Shown: positions 35,621 through 36,053 of the stretch, one piece after another
Layout of the letters: the number at the start of each line of letters is the position of its first letter
Position numbering within the stretch: position 1 is the stretch's first letter
Made by a program: the position numbers and the translations under genes
Notes under the pieces: model-generated
Told to the model about the DNA's origin: nothing
Databases searched by the model: none
Seen by the model: only the letters and a program-made list of their open reading frames with translations
Assembly (NCBI GenBank): GCA_016790075.1
Contig: JAEUPP010000028.1
Span: forward strand, 1-36,053
Direction of reading: 5' to 3'
Origin: Rhodanobacteraceae bacterium
GTDB lineage: Bacteria > Pseudomonadota > Gammaproteobacteria > Xanthomonadales > Rhodanobacteraceae
Length of the DNA stretch: 36,053 nucleotides

Positions 35621-35707
35621 CTGCCTAAGGTTGTGACGCATAGAAGCGTTGCGCAGGGTAACCGTCCGGCGCTGTCATCTTCCGCCGCTGATCATCGGCG
35701 CTGATCA

Positions 35708-35914
35708 TCACCCCACGGACAGCCACCGGTGCGGCAGCAACTCGGCGATGCGGCGATTGGGATGTGTCGGCAGGCGGGTCAGCACATCCTTGAGGCAGGC
35801 ATACGGCTGGTGGCCATTCTGTTTGGCGCTGGCGATCAGGCTCATGATCGCCGCGGCACGTTCGCCGGCGGCTTTGGAACCAGCAAACATCCAGTTCTTA
35901 CGTCCGACAGCGAC
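35708..35914 (-). pseudogene. IS66-family transposase C terminus, interrupted
   Basis: The frame reads V-A-V-G-R-K-N-W-M-F-A-G-S-K, the IS66 motif that normally follows the E-x-x-I-R-P catalytic segment, then SLIASAKQNGHQPYACLKDV, LTRLPTHPNRRIAELLPHRW and stop. It starts exactly at the tip of the inserted element (35916), so the rest of the gene, including the DDE residues, is displaced beyond the window or lost. The sequence differs clearly from the other IS66 transposase in this window. Confidence 0.85.
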
Positions 35915-35915
35915 G

Positions 35916-36053
35916 GTAAGCGCTCCGCAACCTACATCTACTCAAGCATCAACTACTCTGTTGAGATCCGTAGCAGAGACGCGCCAAGGCAAGAGAGCCT
36001 CAAAGTCGGTGAGCGACTGAGCGCGAGGCAGTTGGGTGAAGACATGGCAGAGA
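35916..36053 (-). mobile_element. IS66-family element, 3' end, inverted copy of the one at position 1
   Basis: GTAAGCGCTCCGCAACC at 35916 is the tip of an IS66-family element that runs out of the window. Its 138 visible bases match the reverse complement of 265-402 except for 9 positions (about 93%). The adjacent 8 bp are cagcgacg (35908-35915), a possible target duplication. The element points in the direction opposite to the left copy, so both have their transposase 3' ends facing the inside of the window. Confidence 0.85.
35942..36053 (-). CDS. IS66-family transposase, C-terminal part (partial)
   Basis: The last 36 codons of an IS66 transposase, continuing beyond the window edge. The translation LCHVFTQLPRAQSLTDFEAL ... 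DLNRVVDA differs from the left copy at four residues (Q for H, V for L, N for S, V for A). The stop TGA is at 35942-35944. The reading frame is open, so the gene may be intact. Confidence 0.8.
   Translation of the reverse strand, partial: LCHVFTQLPRAQSLTDFEALLPWRVSATDLNRVVDA

Larger units (their letters stand above)
35532..35915 (-). mobile_element. Broken IS66-family element (second type), 3' part
   Basis: The 3' portion of an IS66-family element different from the one at position 1. Its putative terminus is GTAAGCG at 35532-35538, and its transposase stop is at 35708-35710. It is broken at 35915/35916 by the tip of a second IS66-family element, so the two are nested. Between the transposase stop and the terminus are 170 bp, including a group II intron-like relic (35553-35620), longer than the normal tail. 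The terminus call rests on a 7-bp match. Confidence 0.5.

Noticed and set aside
35378-35641. 87-codon minus-strand frame
   Set aside because: It runs through the intron-like hairpins and the element tail and is likely non-coding.
35686-35709. Tandem CGCTGATCATC repeat, period 13
   Set aside because: Only two copies just after the transposase stop; too short to mean anything by itself.
1-36053. CRISPR array
   Set aside because: No regularly spaced short repeats were seen on reading the window.

Overview
The window looks like a GC-rich gammaproteobacterial chromosome, most likely order Lysobacterales/Xanthomonadales (for example a Rhodanobacteraceae relative). This rests on the gene set: the 41-residue rpmJ variant, a large DUF349 protein, aguA-aguB, a DUF1800/DUF1501 pair and the general protein style. 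No rRNA or tRNA gene was seen. The assignment is inference; no database was searched.

Layout. Position 1-402 is the 3' end of an IS66-family element cut by the window edge. It abuts the tail of a broken YD/RHS-repeat gene (403-477). Then come an overlapping LytS-type histidine kinase and LytTR response regulator (507-2917, minus), a secreted alpha/beta hydrolase (3052-4608), two unrecognised envelope proteins (4699-6292), comEC (6636-8987), and a divergent pair of an AlkC-like DNA glycosylase and a WYL/YafY regulator (9052-11095) with a palindrome between them. A minus-strand cluster follows (17661-11193): a small BamE-like exported protein, aguA, aguB, a TraB/PrgY membrane protein and a DUF349 protein. 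Next are DUF1800 and DUF1501 export-associated genes (17954-20645), rpmJ (20747-20872) divergent from a DUF2239 gene (21085-21660), a 181-bp imperfect palindrome, TetR and acyl-CoA-binding protein genes (21880-22811), a divergent two-domain fatty acyl-CoA reductase (23118-25106), dapB (25207-26031) and the large helicase lhr (26202-30539).

From about 30.6 kb the base composition drops and the content becomes accessory. There is an exported subtilisin-like protease with PKD-like and PPC-like C-terminal domains, then an exported protein with three Cys-Ser-Gly-Thr repeats and a ricin-type lectin domain, then about 1 kb without a recognisable gene. The window closes in nested mobile DNA: the 3' part of one IS66-family transposase (with a group II intron domain V/VI-like relic in its tail) broken by a second IS66-family element. 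That second element is an inverted, about 93% identical copy of the one at position 1.

Functional themes. The agu genes make putrescine from agmatine. The TetR/ACBP/reductase module should bind long-chain acyl-CoA and reduce it to fatty alcohol under its own regulator. AlkC with its WYL regulator is a DNA alkylation repair unit. Most of the window is ordinary chromosome. The most interesting signals are the regulatory architectures (double ACCCGGGT boxes before the DUF2239 gene, a palindrome on the rpmJ -35, the alkC/WYL operator), the acyl-CoA reductase/ACBP/TetR module, and the AT-richer secreted protease/lectin island bounded by nested IS66 elements.
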